Source: Heterohyrax brucei
Taxonomy: Eukaryota > Chordata > Mammalia > Hyracoidea > Procaviidae
DNA: 64,000 nt
Direction of reading: 5' to 3'
Assembly (NCBI GenBank): GCA_028571685.1
Contig: CM053158.1
Location: 49,956,501 to 50,020,500 of the forward strand
The position numbers and the translations under genes are program-made. Numbering within the stretch: the stretch's first letter is position 1; every line of letters starts with the position of its first letter. Below the pieces are notes generated by a model that did not search any database, was not told the origin of the DNA, and was given only the letters and a program-made list of their open reading frames with translations. Positions 52,228-63,812 of this stretch are shown here, in pieces.

Positions 52228-52757
52228 CTTTGTATTGGGAGGAGAGGGGGAGAAAAACAAAATAAAAACAGGTCATTAAAAAAGAAAGTGGGTCAGATAT
52301 GTAAACAGTGCCACCAATTTTCACTGATTAATGCTGGATCCAGAAGGAGTACCACCCTTGCTCCCTCTCATCCTTCTCCATGGACTTGAGGAGTAAGTGT
52401 CAATCAAGGGGCAAAGACTTTCAAGGACGATAACTCTTGATCTAGACTGGTTCAATTCCAGGAGTTTTTCAGTACATTTAAAAAACTTGCAAATTACTGA
52501 AATTTTCTTTTCTTCTTCCTTCCTCTGGTGACATTATTTGTCTATCTCAGAGCTAGCTTTTCCCTGGAACTGCCAGGTCTGGCATGAGAAAATGTGAGAT
52601 GGACAATCTCTTGACCAGCTCATGATAGGCTCTGTAGATTCATTTCATTTAGTGTTGATGGGTATTGTTCTGTATCTTTTTGAAATGATGCTGTCAGCTA
52701 AGGTTTGGACTTGGGAGTAGGCAAAGGAAGTCTTTGGACAGCTTTGTCTGTATATTA

Positions 52758-52935
52758 GGCATTGGCAAACTTTTTCTTAAAAAAGGGAAGAACAGTAAAT
52801 ATTTTACTGTCTGTTGCAAACCCCTCAGATTTGCCATCAGAGCATGAAAATAGCCATCAACAATATATAAATGAATGAGTATGGCTGTGTTCCAATAAAT
52901 CTTCTTCCTTTGATTTTTCCAACAATCTAAAATGT
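52758..52935. mobile_element. hAT-Charlie-type DNA transposon (MER-type)
   Basis: ggcattggcaaactttttct, cagtaaatattttactgtct, tatggctgtgttccaataaa match a common mammalian non-autonomous hAT element (MER58-like from memory). The minus ORF 52694-53056 across it is spurious. Confidence 0.65.
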
Positions 52936-52939
52936 AGAA

Positions 52940-54080
52940 ACCATTTGCTATTCTCTGTTGCAGATCACTGAAGCCCACCTGAGTTCTCCAATGCTCAGTG
53001 TTACTAGAGTTGGGCCATGGGTTTTGAGATTTCAAAATAGTAGCTAGTAAATACAATGTTATTACCTAATTTTGCCATGATTCTCTAAATTTAAGGGTGG
53101 CTTAAACAAAGAAACATTAGAATCTTCCTAGATCCCTGAGCTGTCATCATTTAACACCATCACAACACTTCATTGGGACCCTCTGTCTTTAAAATTGAGG
53201 AATAGGGACATTTTAAGAAGATTTCAGAGTTGGGTAATTCTCAAGCCTGTGTGATTTAGCCACAGGATTTATCTTTCTTTCCTTACCTGTTAGAGGAATA
53301 GATTTGACAAACTAGTAAAATGAAATCAAAACCAACAGCTATCTACACCACCACCCTTTCATAGATTATCTTGACATCTATTTTAAACACTTGAAAATCA
53401 CAATGTCAGAGTTAAGATGAATTATTTAAACTAAGTACACTAAATTAAAAAAAAAAACAAAAAAACCCTGCTATATCTTTTTTTAATGGGAAGGTAAAAA
53501 CTTCATCACAGATTAGCACTAGTCTGCTGACTCTTTTTTCTGAAAACCACAACTCCAACTCCAGATGCTTCTGGAGAAAAGGCAAAAATACCTATAAAGC
53601 ATTAATAAACGTTATGATACAAATTGTATTATATATAAACACAAGTTAAGAGATCCTAGATGCCTAAGACCATCCCAAGGACTCAACATCTTGCCAATCT
53701 CATTTTCCTGGGAAAGAAAACTCTTCAAGTCTTCAGTCCATGTTCGCATGTCACAAAATGCTAGTGATCGTTAGATTTCTGGCAAAGACAGTTACAGCAA
53801 GATGAAGCCACTCTCTGGAACATGTTCCAGGGAACAAGAGACTTCACGGTGTTCCAACAAGATGTGCACTTAGAATTGCAGAATCAGAAAAGAAAGTTAT
53901 TTCAACCAATGTTAAAAAGTACAAATTTCTCTTTAGACCTGAGTATCTTATAAAGCCTCAATAAAAGCATACACATGTATTTATATGTATATTTTTGTGG
54001 CTTTTAATGTAAGTTTAATAACTGCCACCTGAGAGTTTAATGCAGTTTTCTTTTTTGTACTCAGTAGACAGCATTTCTCT
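52940..54080. other. Intron stretch without recognised repeats
   Basis: Upstream of exon 4 in the gene's direction. No exon of GXYLT2, repeat or RNA was recognised in it; an A-rich run lies at 53446-53466. Confidence 0.35.
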
Positions 54081-54084
54081 GTAT

Positions 54085-55190
54085 ACTTCTTTTTTTTATT
54101 ATTATACCTTAGATCAAGGTTTACGGAAAACACTAGTTTCTCACTAAACAATTCATACAGTATTGCTTTATGACACTGGTTAACAACCCCAGAAAAGGTC
54201 CACATTCTCCCTTTCCTAGCTTCAGTTCCCCAGGTAGAGTTGTGGTTTCCCAGCTCGCTTGTCCCCTCCTGCCTTCTAGTCCTGGCCCTTGGCTGGTGTG
54301 CCCATTAGTCTCATTCTGTTATATGCGGAAGGGTCAACCTCAGGACTAATGTCATTACTGAGCTGAAAGGGTGTCCAGGGGCCATACTATCAGAGTTTTT
54401 CCAGTCTTCATTAGGCCAGTAATTCCGGTTGCTCCTTCTTAGGCTAGAGTTTTGTTCTATATTTTTTTCCATCTCTGTCTGTGGCCATCTGTTGTGATCC
54501 CTGTCAGAGCAGTTAACAGCGGTAGCTGGGCACCATCTAGTTCTACTGGATTCAGTCCAGTGGAGGTCATTATATGTGTGGCTCATTTGACCTTTGGACT
54601 AATCTTTCCCTTTTGTTTAGTTTTCTGCTAGTGGAGTACCCTAGATGAGTGCTCGGAGACTTTTAAGACCTCAGACACTACTCACAAAAGTAGAATGCAG
54701 AACAGTTGTTCTGCCAGCTGAGCTGGATGCTCCTCAAGACCAGGGTCCCCACAGCCCTCCAGCAATCTGGTCCTTCAGGGAGTTTTCATGTATCTATGCA
54801 GCTTCCATGACCTTGCCGTGTACAAGCTGTGCTGGCTTCCCCAGTACTGTGTACTGTCTCACCTGTCACAGAAGTTGCCACTTACCTATTGTCTGTTCAG
54901 TGTTTTTCCATACCCACCACCACCCCTCCCTGGTGACCAGCAAAGATTATTTCTTTTTATGTATAAACCTTTTGATGAAGTTTTACAGTGGTGGTTTCAT
55001 AAAATATTTGTAGTTTTGTGACTGACTTATCTCACTCAGGATAATCCCTTCCAGTTCCCTTCATGTTATGAGATGCTTCACAGATTCATCAATATTCTTT
55101 ATTGTTGCATAATACTCCATTGTATGTATATACCACAGTTTGTTTCTCCATTCATCTGTTAATAGGCACCTAGGTTCTTTCCAACTTTTT
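54085..55190 (-). mobile_element. L1 ORF2 end and 3' UTR
   Basis: Antisense: 3' UTR (tactgagctgaaagggtgtc; cttttaagacctcagacact) then ORF2 end (cataatactccattgtatgt; ccattcatctgttaataggc). Same 3' UTR as 34370-35130 and 3838-4330. Confidence 0.88.
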
Positions 55191-55639
55191 AAAAGCATAT
55201 ATTAATGTTTCAGTTACAAGAAGGTTATAGAACAATTTATTGAGCCAACTCAAGCTTACATGTTTGATAAGCATATTTTTTTCTGGTCTTAAGGCATTCA
55301 TTTCTTCAGCTGAATAAATGTGATTACCATTCTACACTAAAACAACCAACCAACCAAGCAAACAACCAAAAATAGGTGAAAAAGGTACAGAAAAAGAAAA
55401 CTAAAAAGATTTGGGGGGTGGAAGAAGTCTTGCATGAAGCTACTGTAACAGTTTCTTTAATTAACAAACAAAAAGCGACATGGCTGTATCAGAAATTTAT
55501 GAAATGAAAACAATCTTAAATATAGTAAGTTTTTAATGTAACTGATACCCAGTTATTCAACATGCAGTTTGCTCTCACATGTTTATTATTATGAGTAATA
55601 TTATAGTAGATATCTTTTCAGGAAAACTTCTGAATATGT

Positions 55640-56275
55640 AATATAGCATTTCATTTTTTAAAAATGTGTTAAATATTTACATGGCATAAAAATAAAAACA
55701 CATGAAAGTAAATTTATTGATAACTTTTCTTCCTCTTCTCTCAGTTATCCAGTCTTCTACTTAGAGGTAACTGATGTTGATTCCTTTGCATTGTGTCAGA
55801 GATATTTTATGCATACAAGAATAAATAGCTATCTGTATTCAGTTTCCCCTTTTCAGGCTACAAATGGTATTACAGTCTTCAAGACACCACTGGCCTCCTT
55901 AAAAACAGTCCACATAAGATATCTTTTCATATCAGTATATAAAGTATTTTTATTATTTTTCTACCTGTACAGTATTCTATCATGTGGATTTATTACAACT
56001 TATCTAGATCCTAATCCAGAGCATTTAACTTATTCTCAAGCTTCTGTTATTATAAATAATGCTGGAATCAAAAATCTCATCTTCAGTCATTTCAAACACA
56101 GATGAGTTTATCTGTAGGATAAGCATATATGCATTTGTAATTTTGATAGATATTGCCAAACTACCTCCATGGAAGTGGACCAATTTATGCTCCTACCCAC
56201 CATGTACAGAATATCTTTTTCCCCCCATCTTCACCAACATAGTATCGGATCAAACTTAGATCTCTGCCAACAAGG
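55640..56275 (-). mobile_element. Old L1M 3' UTR
   Basis: tccagtcttctacttagagg, atttattacaacttatctag, aagcttctgttattataaat, tcctacccaccatgtacaga: antisense L1M pattern. Confidence 0.75.
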
Positions 56276-56341
56276 GGGCTTTCCTCAGTTCATAGTTTTA
56301 CAGCTCTTTTCAGTTACTAATCACTTGGTAATCTTACCCTA

Positions 56342-56472
56342 AGGAGCTCTGATAGCATGGTTAAGCACTTGGTTAAGCACTTGGCTGCTAACTGAAAGGC
56401 TGGTGGTTTGAACCTACCAACTGCTCTGTGGGAGAAAAGACAGGGAGAATTGATTCTACAATAATTACAGCC
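56342..56472 (+). repeat. AfroSINE, long form, 3'-incomplete
   Basis: agctctgatagcatggttaa with a duplicated gcacttggttaa, then gtggtttgaacctaccaact and tacaataattacagcc. It ends where L1 sequence begins. Confidence 0.8.
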
Positions 56473-56544
56473 TAATTTGCAGATGACATGATCTAACACA
56501 CAGAAAACCTTAAAAAAAATCAACAGAACGATACCATTTATAAT

Positions 56545-56633
56545 AACCCAACCCACTGCTGTCAAGTCAAACAATGCTATAGGACAGAGTACAACTGCCC
56601 CATAGAGTTTGCAAGGAATGCCTGGTGGATACA
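56545..56633 (-). repeat. AfroSINE in L1, with target duplication
   Basis: Antisense: ctgctgtcaagtcaaacaat, acaactgccccatagagttt, gcctggtggatacaa. accatttata flanks both sides (about 56532 and 56634). Confidence 0.85.
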
Positions 56634-58738
56634 AACCATTTATAGTAGCCCCTAAAATAATAGTTAGGGATAAGTATAAGCAGGCATAAAAAAATATTTA
56701 TAGAAAGAAAACTACAAAACATTACTGCAAGAGAACAAGAGATCTACATAAATGGAAATAAATATCATGCTTATGGGTAGGTAGATTCAGCATTGCGAAA
56801 ATGTCAATTCTATCCAAAACAATGTATGAACACAATGCAATCCTAATCTAAATACCAACAGTATTATTTAAAGAGACAGAAAAACTCATCATCAACTTTA
56901 TATGGGAAGGAAAGAGGCCCTGGGTAAATAAAGCACTAATGAAAAAGAAGAATAAAGTAGGACAATCCACAGTACCTGATCTCCAAACTTACTTTACAGC
57001 TATGGTAGTCAAAACAGCCTGGTATTGGTGCATTGACAGACACATTGACTAACAGAACCTAACTGAGAACCCAAATGTAAATCCATTCCTTATGGTCACT
57101 TGATCTTTGACAAAGGCCCAAAATCCATCAAATCGGAAAAAAGTCTTTCACAAATGGTTCTTACAAAACTGAAGGTCCATCTGCAAAAAAATGAAACAAG
57201 GCCCATACTTCACACCATGTACAAAAACTAATTTACAATGTGTCAGAAATCTAAATATAAAACCAATAATCATAAAGGTTATAGAATGAAAAATGAGATT
57301 CAATGCTACATGCCCTAATATATGGCATTAACAGGATATAAACCCTAACTAACAATACACAAACCCCAGAAGGTACTAGATCATTGGAATCTTTTAAAAA
57401 GTAAATACTTACACTCATCAAAAGGCTTCACCAAAGTAGAAAGGGAACCTACAGAGTGGGAAAAAATTGCTTGCTATGACAAATCCAGCAGTCGTAATCT
57501 CTAAGATTTGTGAAAATCTCACACCACTACAACAAAAGGCAAATAACCCAATTACAGAATGCGCATCAAAACCACTATAAGAACCACCTCATCTTGACAT
57601 GACTGGTATGAATCAAAAAACCAGAAAATAAGACAGACACCGGAACTCTTGTGCACTGGGAGTGGGAATGCAAACCGGTGCAACCATTTTGGAAAGTGGT
57701 ACTTCTTTAGAAAGCTAGAAATAGAAATACCATATAATTCAGTAATCTCACTCCTAGAAAACATCCCAGAGAAACAAGAGTTGTCACAAGAATAGACACA
57801 TGCACACTGTGTTCACTGCAGCCATATTCACAATGGCAAAGGATGGGAACAACCTAGGTGCTCATCAATAGATGAGTGGACAAATTATGGTCTGTACAAA
57901 TGGAATACTACACTACAATAAAGCACAGTGATGAGCTGGCAAAGCATCTCACAGCATGGACGAATCTGGAGGGCATTATGCTGCGTGAAATAAATCAGTC
58001 ACAAATGGACAAATAATAGTATGTGGCCGCTGCAGTAAAAACTCAGGAAGACGTTTATACATATGAGAAATTTGTAGAACAATCTTAGATGGTTAGGAGG
58101 GAGGGTTAATGGGAGGGAAAACATCAAGTAGATAGATAACTGGTAAGTCTGATGAGGGGTGAGACAGGACACAGTACTAGGGAAGCCAGCACAACCTGTG
58201 CAAGGCAAGGCCATGGAAGCTCCATAGACATCCAAATTTCCCGAGGGACTGAGTGCAGGACTTAAGGGCTGTGCGGACCATGGTCTCGGGGAACATCTAG
58301 CTCAATTGGTATAACACAGCTTATCAAGAAACGTCTACGTTCTACTTTGGCGAGTAGTGTCTGGGGTCTTAGAACTTTGTGAAGGTTCATCTAAGACATT
58401 CCAGTTGTTTAACCTCATCTGGAGCAAGGGAGAAAGAACACGAAAGACACAAGAGAAAGACTCTCCAAAGGACTCACTGACCAACTCCCACAGCTTCCAC
58501 CAGACTGAGTGTGGCACAACTAGATGGTGTTTAGCTATGGTGACAGGCTGCTCTGATCGGGACAGCGACAGAGGGTCCTGGACAGAGTTGGAGAAAAATG
58601 CAGAACAGCATTCGAACTCACAAAAACAAAAACAAAAGTAGATTTACTGTCTGACAGAGAAAACCCAGGAGCATGGCCCTCCGACGCTCTTTTAGTTCAG
58701 TAATGAAGTCACCCCTAAGGTTGACTCTACAGCCAAAG

Positions 58739-59002
58739 TTTGTTGCTGCTGCTCACAGGTGCCGTTGGGTTGATTCTGACTGATAGTGATCCTATGTACA
58801 ACGTAACCAAACACTGCCTTGTCCTGGGCCCACTGCTGTAGTCACTGTGTCAATCCACTTGGCTGAGGGTCTTCCTTTCTCCCTGACTCTCCTTTACCAA
58901 GCATGATGTCCTTTTCCAGGGACTGCTCCCTCCTGATAACACGTCCAAAGTATGTGAGATGTAGTCTCCCCATCCTTCCTTCTAAGGGGCATTCTGCCAG
59001 TG
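58739..59002 (-). mobile_element. RTE1 3' end in L1, with 9-bp target duplication
   Basis: 264 bp of the antisense RTE1 3' end (gggttgattctgactgatag; accaagcatgatgtcctttt). cagccaaag stands at 58730-58738 and 59003-59011. A short internal deletion (near 58830) removes part of the tail region. Confidence 0.9.
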
Positions 59003-59136
59003 CAGCCAAAGAACAGCCAGACTCATAAAACAAAATGATATTAAATGGGCATACGAGGCCAGGGGAAAGGATGAAGGGGCAGGAGGGGACAAAAAAGCTG
59101 GTGACATGGACGTCAAGGTTAAGAAGGAGAGAGCAT

Positions 59137-59735
59137 CACCGAGGACCAAAATGACATGCGGTAAAGACAACTGAGAAGACAGAGAGACCCACAAGAGTGG
59201 GTGCCTACATTGACTTGGGACCAGAAGAACTGGATGGTGCCTGGCCACCAACGTGATAGCCACGATGGAGCTCACTAGGTTGAGTCTCACTGGCAACACA
59301 AGAATAAAAAGGGGTGCATCATGAGATCTCCACTAAAAGACCTCAATTGATGGTCCAGAGGTTTTGGGGTTCCTCTGACAGCATGGCTCCTAGCCCTGAT
59401 GCTGCTCTTTCCCTTAAATTATAACAAAGGTCCACGCTTTGGACAGGAATGGATTGGACTTGACAATGCAGAGTGACCATATATTGGAAGCACTTTATGG
59501 TTCTATGCATCTATAGGATATCATCTTGCTGACCTCTGGCTGGAGGAAGGGGAGTGGATGGAGAGGAGGGGAAAGGAGACTGTTGGGAGGATGCGACATG
59601 TATGGAGCAGAGAGGAATACTGTGCAGTCACCGGACAGGGAGAGCAGTGGAAGCTGCATATAGGTGGGCATGTAAATTTATACGTGAATGTACATTTTCA
59701 CTCAGTCATGTTAAATAAAAATTAAAAAAAAAAAA
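59137..59735 (+). mobile_element. 5'-truncated L1 (type B 3' UTR) inside an older L1, 16-bp target duplication
   Basis: aagaaggagagagcat occurs at 59121-59136 and 59736-59751. The insert ends in aaataaaaatt plus an A-tail. It is a type B 3' UTR fragment (ctggatggtgcctggccacc; acaggaatggattggacttg), as at 45854-46620. Confidence 0.92.
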
Positions 59736-59839
59736 AAGAAGGAGAGAGCATTGGCATGTAGTGAGGTTGGTAGTTAATGTTAGAAAACGAGAGGAAAAAA
59801 AAGTAACACTAGAGGCACATCTCAGAGACACAGTAGAAG

Positions 59840-60240
59840 CACAGTGTTTAAGAATCGAAGTCGGGCATTCCTGGGTTCTCATCCTGGTAGCATCACTCAC
59901 TAGCTCTGTGACTTGAGACAAGTTGCTCAGTCTTCCCAGGTCTGTTTCCACATTTGTAAAAGCTAGAAAGCAAAACCACTACCACCACCAGCTCCACCCA
60001 GGGTTGTTACAATGATTAAGTAAAACACAGCACATCATACTCAGTACTATGGCTGATACACAGGAACCAAAAACTCCCAAGTGTCAAACCAATTCTGACT
60101 CATAGCAACCCTACAGGACAGAGCAGAGCCTCCCCACTGAGCTTCCATGGAGCAGCTGGTAGAAACGAACTGCCAGGCTTAACGACTCCACCACCAGGGC
60201 TCTGGTACTAGCAAGTGTTCAGTAAATAGCTGTTATTGCT
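59840..60240 (+). repeat. MIR SINE interrupted by an AfroSINE
   Basis: cctgggttctcatcctggta, ctctgtgacttgagacaagt, then, after the SINE, caagtgttcagtaaatagct as the MIR 3' end. Confidence 0.85.
60062..60204 (-). repeat. AfroSINE in MIR
   Basis: Antisense: aattctgactcatagcaacc, gagcctccccactgagcttc, ccaccaccagggctctgg. Confidence 0.88.
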
Positions 60241-60244
60241 GCTC

Positions 60245-60920
60245 TAAGTGGTCTCCGTGTTGGCCCCTTTAAAATGTCAAGTATAATTAGCTACCATTTG
60301 CGTCAGTGGCAAAGCACTTCAAAACAGGTCAGCAATTTAAAATAAAATAAAATCTTTTTATAGTTAGAGTCAAGCAACGAAAAAGTGAAGTTTTTGAATC
60401 TTTCTAATACCATAATCCACTTATTACCTTAACTGGAAACAAGAACAGAAGGACTTTTTACTCTTTTCTGTAGGAAAAAACAAAAAGAAGAAGGAAGAAA
60501 AATAAAATGATGTTGCCTCTCTGGAGGCTAATTCTCCAGCAATTATTGCTGGTATTAATTTAAAGAGGATCATTGTTAAGTCACGTTATGACGTACAGAG
60601 GAAAATTAACCAAAGGGATATAAAATTAGTTATTATAATTCCTTTATGGAAATTAGCACTAGAAATGAGGCCTCTGTTTTCTTAGAGTAGAACATCAAAG
60701 GGCAGCACACAGTAGCTATTTGTACACAATGCTGCTGGCTGTCACAGGTCTTCTTGTTCCCACTCCTCTCATGATCCCAACCTGGGCAGCTGCATCAGTG
60801 ACGCCGCTCAGCCTTCTCTGGCATGTGTAGGCCAAAGCCTGGCCACAGGCTGGACGATTACCACAGACTCACCGCACACTTTCAAGTTTTGCTCTAATCT
60901 GTTCTGACTTCGACAGTACC
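60245..60920. other. Intron stretch without recognised repeats
   Basis: About 680 bp in which I name nothing; no candidate GXYLT2 exon was found. Confidence 0.35.
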
Positions 60921-60924
60921 ACTT

Positions 60925-61140
60925 GGTGGCTACAAGTCTGGCATCTGAAGTATGACCACCTGGGTTCAAATTCCAGTCCTACCACTTACTGTGTGATCTT
61001 GGGCAAGGTAGTTAAGCCTGCAAAGCCCCAGTTTCCCCATCTTAAAAGTGAGATTGAGAACCCACTTTATGGTGCTGCTGGGATCATTAAGTGAGAACAC
61101 ATGTGTGAAGTCCCCAGCCCTTTCAACAAATGTCGTGTGA
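60925..61140 (+). repeat. MIR SINE
   Basis: cacctgggttcaaattccag, gtgatcttgggcaaggtagt, cccagtttccccatcttaaa. Confidence 0.92.
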
Positions 61141-61212
61141 TGTCACTTTCCTCCTAGTTTCACAAGGGTCTCAACTCAGCCTGGTAATTAGTAACTAGCC
61201 TTAGTAGCATTC

Positions 61213-61345
61213 CTATCAGCAGTAACAGTAGACGCAACAATAGCAATATTAGCAGCAGCGGCAGGAGCAGCAACAGTAGCAGTAGTGACAGTAGCAGCAG
61301 CAACAGCAGCAGCACTGTAAAAACAGTAGTAATAAAAGGAAGGAG
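61213..61345 (+). repeat. Triplet-rich tract (CAG/AGT/AAC)n
   Basis: Impure runs of agcagcagc, aacagtagcagtag and similar triplets. It gives a low-complexity minus-strand ORF that is not a gene. Confidence 0.85.
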
Positions 61346-61349
61346 ACAA

Positions 61350-61745
61350 AGTCCTTGTTCTCAAAGCTTTCTCAAAGAAGACAGATAAGACACAGAGCAA
61401 AGTGCAGCACATGTGATGACAGGGGTGGCACAGAATCAGAAAGCAGGGCATAAAAGCCAGTCTGATGTGAAACCAGGGAAGCCTTCCCAAAAGAAGTGGC
61501 ATCTGAACCGAGATGAGTCAGTGAAGAGCAGGGAAATGATGCTGAAGGTAATGAGGCAGCATGTGCAAAGGCCCAGAGATGAGGAGAGAGCATGCCACAT
61601 GGGAGGGCTGTGAGTTATTTGGTGGGGCTGCTTGGTTGGGACAGCGAGGAGTAGTGAGAGATTAAGCTGGCAAAGTGGCAAGGGTCTGATCAGAAGCTAT
61701 GCTGACAAATCTGGGTATCTGGGCTTGATTCTGAGAGTAACAGGG
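61350..61745 (+). repeat. Ancient dispersed repeat
   Basis: ccagggaagccttcccaaaa, gcagcatgtgcaaaggccca, atctgggcttgattctgaga match the old repeat of 14045-14600. Confidence 0.5.
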
Positions 61746-61934
61746 ATCTAGAGTGACTTCCCATACCCCCACATCTAATGCTCTGCCTCTAATAGGAGTC
61801 TGTCCATTTCTCTTTCTCCACTGCCTCACACTGAGCCCAGAGTGTCAATACAGCTCCCCGGCATTCTGAAAATATCTATTCCTGTCTCCCTGCACCCACA
61901 TCTGTCAAACTCCAGGCCATCCTCCACAGAGCAG

Positions 61935-62625
61935 ACAGATGCATTTTTACATTTCCAGTGTGATGTCTTCTTTGACCCACAGGTTATTTAATTAAGCATG
62001 TTGCTTAATTTCCAAATACTTGGGGTTTTCCAGACAGTATTTTGCTACTCATTTCTAATTTAATTTCCTTCAGTCAGAGAACATGCACTGTATGATTTCA
62101 ATCAGTTTAAACCTATTAAGATCCATCTTATGACCTAGAGACCTTGGGTGGCATAAGCACTTAAGCACTCACTGCTAACCAAATGCTGGTGGTTTGGCCC
62201 CACCCAGAGGCTCTTGGGATGGAAGCCCTGCTTCAGAAAAATCAGTCACTGAAGACCCTCTGGAGCACAGATCTATTTTGAGGCACACAGCTTTGGTTTT
62301 ATGGCCCAGCATGTAGTTTATCTTGGCGAAGATTCCCTGCACATTAGGAAAGAAGGCTTATTCTGTAATTGTTGGGTAGAGTCTTCTCTAAATCCTACAG
62401 CTGTCAGCAAGTTCCCTTAGCTGATAGTGTCTTCTCTATCTCCACGGCTTTCTGTAAGAGCGTGCTGATGCCTCCAACTATGATTGTGGATTAGCCTATT
62501 TCTCTCCTCAGCTCTGTCTGTTTTCCCTTTGTGGTTTTGGAAACACTGTTGTCCTGTGCATGTTTATTTTACACTGTTATATCTTCCTGATGTACTGACC
62601 CTTATCTCATTATGAAATATCTAGA
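61935..62625 (-). mobile_element. L1 ORF2 fragment interrupted by a SINE
   Basis: Antisense: gtgtgatgtcttctttgacc, cttaatttccaaatacttgg, tatcttggcgaagattccct, ttatatcttcctgatgtact. Internal ORF2 region. Confidence 0.88.
62140..62302 (+). repeat. AfroSINE in L1
   Basis: gagaccttgggtggcataag, ctaaccaaatgctggtggtt, cagaaaaatcagtcactgaa. Flanks cttatgacc / tttatggcc look like a decayed target duplication. Confidence 0.85.
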
Positions 62626-62647
62626 GGACTTTAAAGAAAAAATAAAA

Positions 62648-62825
62648 ACTGTATTAGGTCACATCTTTTCTATCTTTAAACCCCTTCAAGACGTCTCACT
62701 GCTCTTTAAATAAAGTTCAACAAAAGGCTTGGAAAGAGGCACATGTTTCATCTACCTCCGCAGCCTCATCTTCTATCAGCAGTGTTCTTTCACCTCCTTA
62801 TAACAACATCTCCAGGTTTTTCTGA
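62648..62825 (+). mobile_element. L2 LINE fragment
   Basis: aaaccccttcaagacgtctc, ctctttaaataaagttcaac, ctacctccgcagcctcatct. Confidence 0.75.
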
Positions 62826-62840
62826 CTTTACAGCCATAAA

Positions 62841-62854
62841 CTTTTTTTTTTTTT
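62841..62854 (+). repeat. Poly-T tract
   Basis: Run of about 14 T. Confidence 0.8.
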
Positions 62855-63113
62855 AAAGGTTTCAAGTTCAATCACCATACTTCCTCCAGATACAAAAAAG
62901 CAGCAGTCACAATTCACCTTAACCCGGAAGCTTGTGTGCAAAGTGACAGAAAACTGAACTACCTTATAAAAAGTGAGGATAAAGATGACTTCAAGGTTTG
63001 TTTCCTGAATGGTTAGTTTTATTTCAGGAGTATGGCCCTTCTTCAGTCTTCTGGACTCAACAAAGAAATGGCTGCCTGGGTGCAAAGCCCGCAGCAGACC
63101 CACAGCAAAAACT

Positions 63114-63232
63114 GATGAAGGGAGGGGGGAGGGAGAGAAAGGAAGAAGCAGAAGCAGGGAGAGAGGGAGGGAGAGGAGGGAGGGAGAGAGAAAGGAATGG
63201 ATGGGAGGAGGAAGGGAGGAAGAAGGAAGGAA
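63114..63232 (+). repeat. Purine-rich (GGGA/GGAA)n tract
   Basis: About 120 bp, almost entirely purine, with ggaggg, gagaga and ggaa units. Confidence 0.9.
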
Positions 63233-63603
63233 AAATTAGGTCCAAAAATCCACTATTGCTTCTTCCCTCTGCATTTTGCTTTTTAAACTTGTGGATATTT
63301 TTAAGTTATTTATTTTTCATCTAAAAAAAATGGACAATAAAACCATTCCTAGGAGAATTTATTACAAACTGAACGAGGACCCGGGAGGCTGAGGGGCTGG
63401 AGCGAGGTTGGGGTGACTGGACAGGAAGGGGTCCTCTCCTCAATCACTGTACCTTCACTGGATGACCAAGGAGTCTTCAGAAAGGAAGAAGAGGAGGAAG
63501 AGAGGAGGCAGAACGTGTTGGGGCATGAGGAGGACAAGAAAATATACAAGGTCATTGTTGCTTCTCTGCATCCGGAGAGAAATGCCTGGCTCTGTGCAGG
63601 GGG

Positions 63604-63812
63604 AAAAGTCCCTGGGTAGTGTGGATGGGTAATGCGCCTAGCTGCTAATGGAAAGGCCAGTGTTTGGGTCCCCCCAGAGGTACCTTGGAAAAAAGGTCTG
63701 GCAACCTCTTCTGAAAAAGCAGCCACTGAAAACCCTATAACAGTGCAGTTCTACCCTGACACCCGTGGAGTTGCCATAAGTCAGAATCAACTTAATGGCA
63801 ACTAACTGCTGA
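63604..63812 (+). repeat. AfroSINE, long form
   Basis: aaagtccctgggtagtgtgg, ctgctaatggaaaggccagt, agccactgaaaaccctataa, gttgccataagtcagaatca. Confidence 0.88.

Larger units (their letters stand above)
56473..59805 (+). mobile_element. L1 (ORF2 3' half and long 3' UTR), broken by three later insertions
   Basis: It opens at the reverse transcriptase motif region (gcagatgacatgatc, ADDMI). It continues with atcaactttatatgggaagg and gtagtcaaaacagcctggta, reaches the ORF2 end near 58020, then the 3' UTR. It is interrupted by a SINE (56545-56633), an RTE1 piece (58739-59002) and another L1 (59137-59735). Stops and frameshifts throughout. Confidence 0.85.

Noticed and set aside
52694-53056. 120-codon minus-strand ORF upstream of GXYLT2 exon 4
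   Set aside because: It overlaps a hAT-type transposon; not a GXYLT2 exon.
62828-63103. Minus-strand ORF containing a hydrophobic stretch, checked as a possible upstream GXYLT2 exon
   Set aside because: The residues do not fit the GXYLT N-terminal half and no matching splice sites were found.
63349-63726. 125-codon minus-strand ORF
   Set aside because: Partly within an AfroSINE; serine/proline-rich chance frame.
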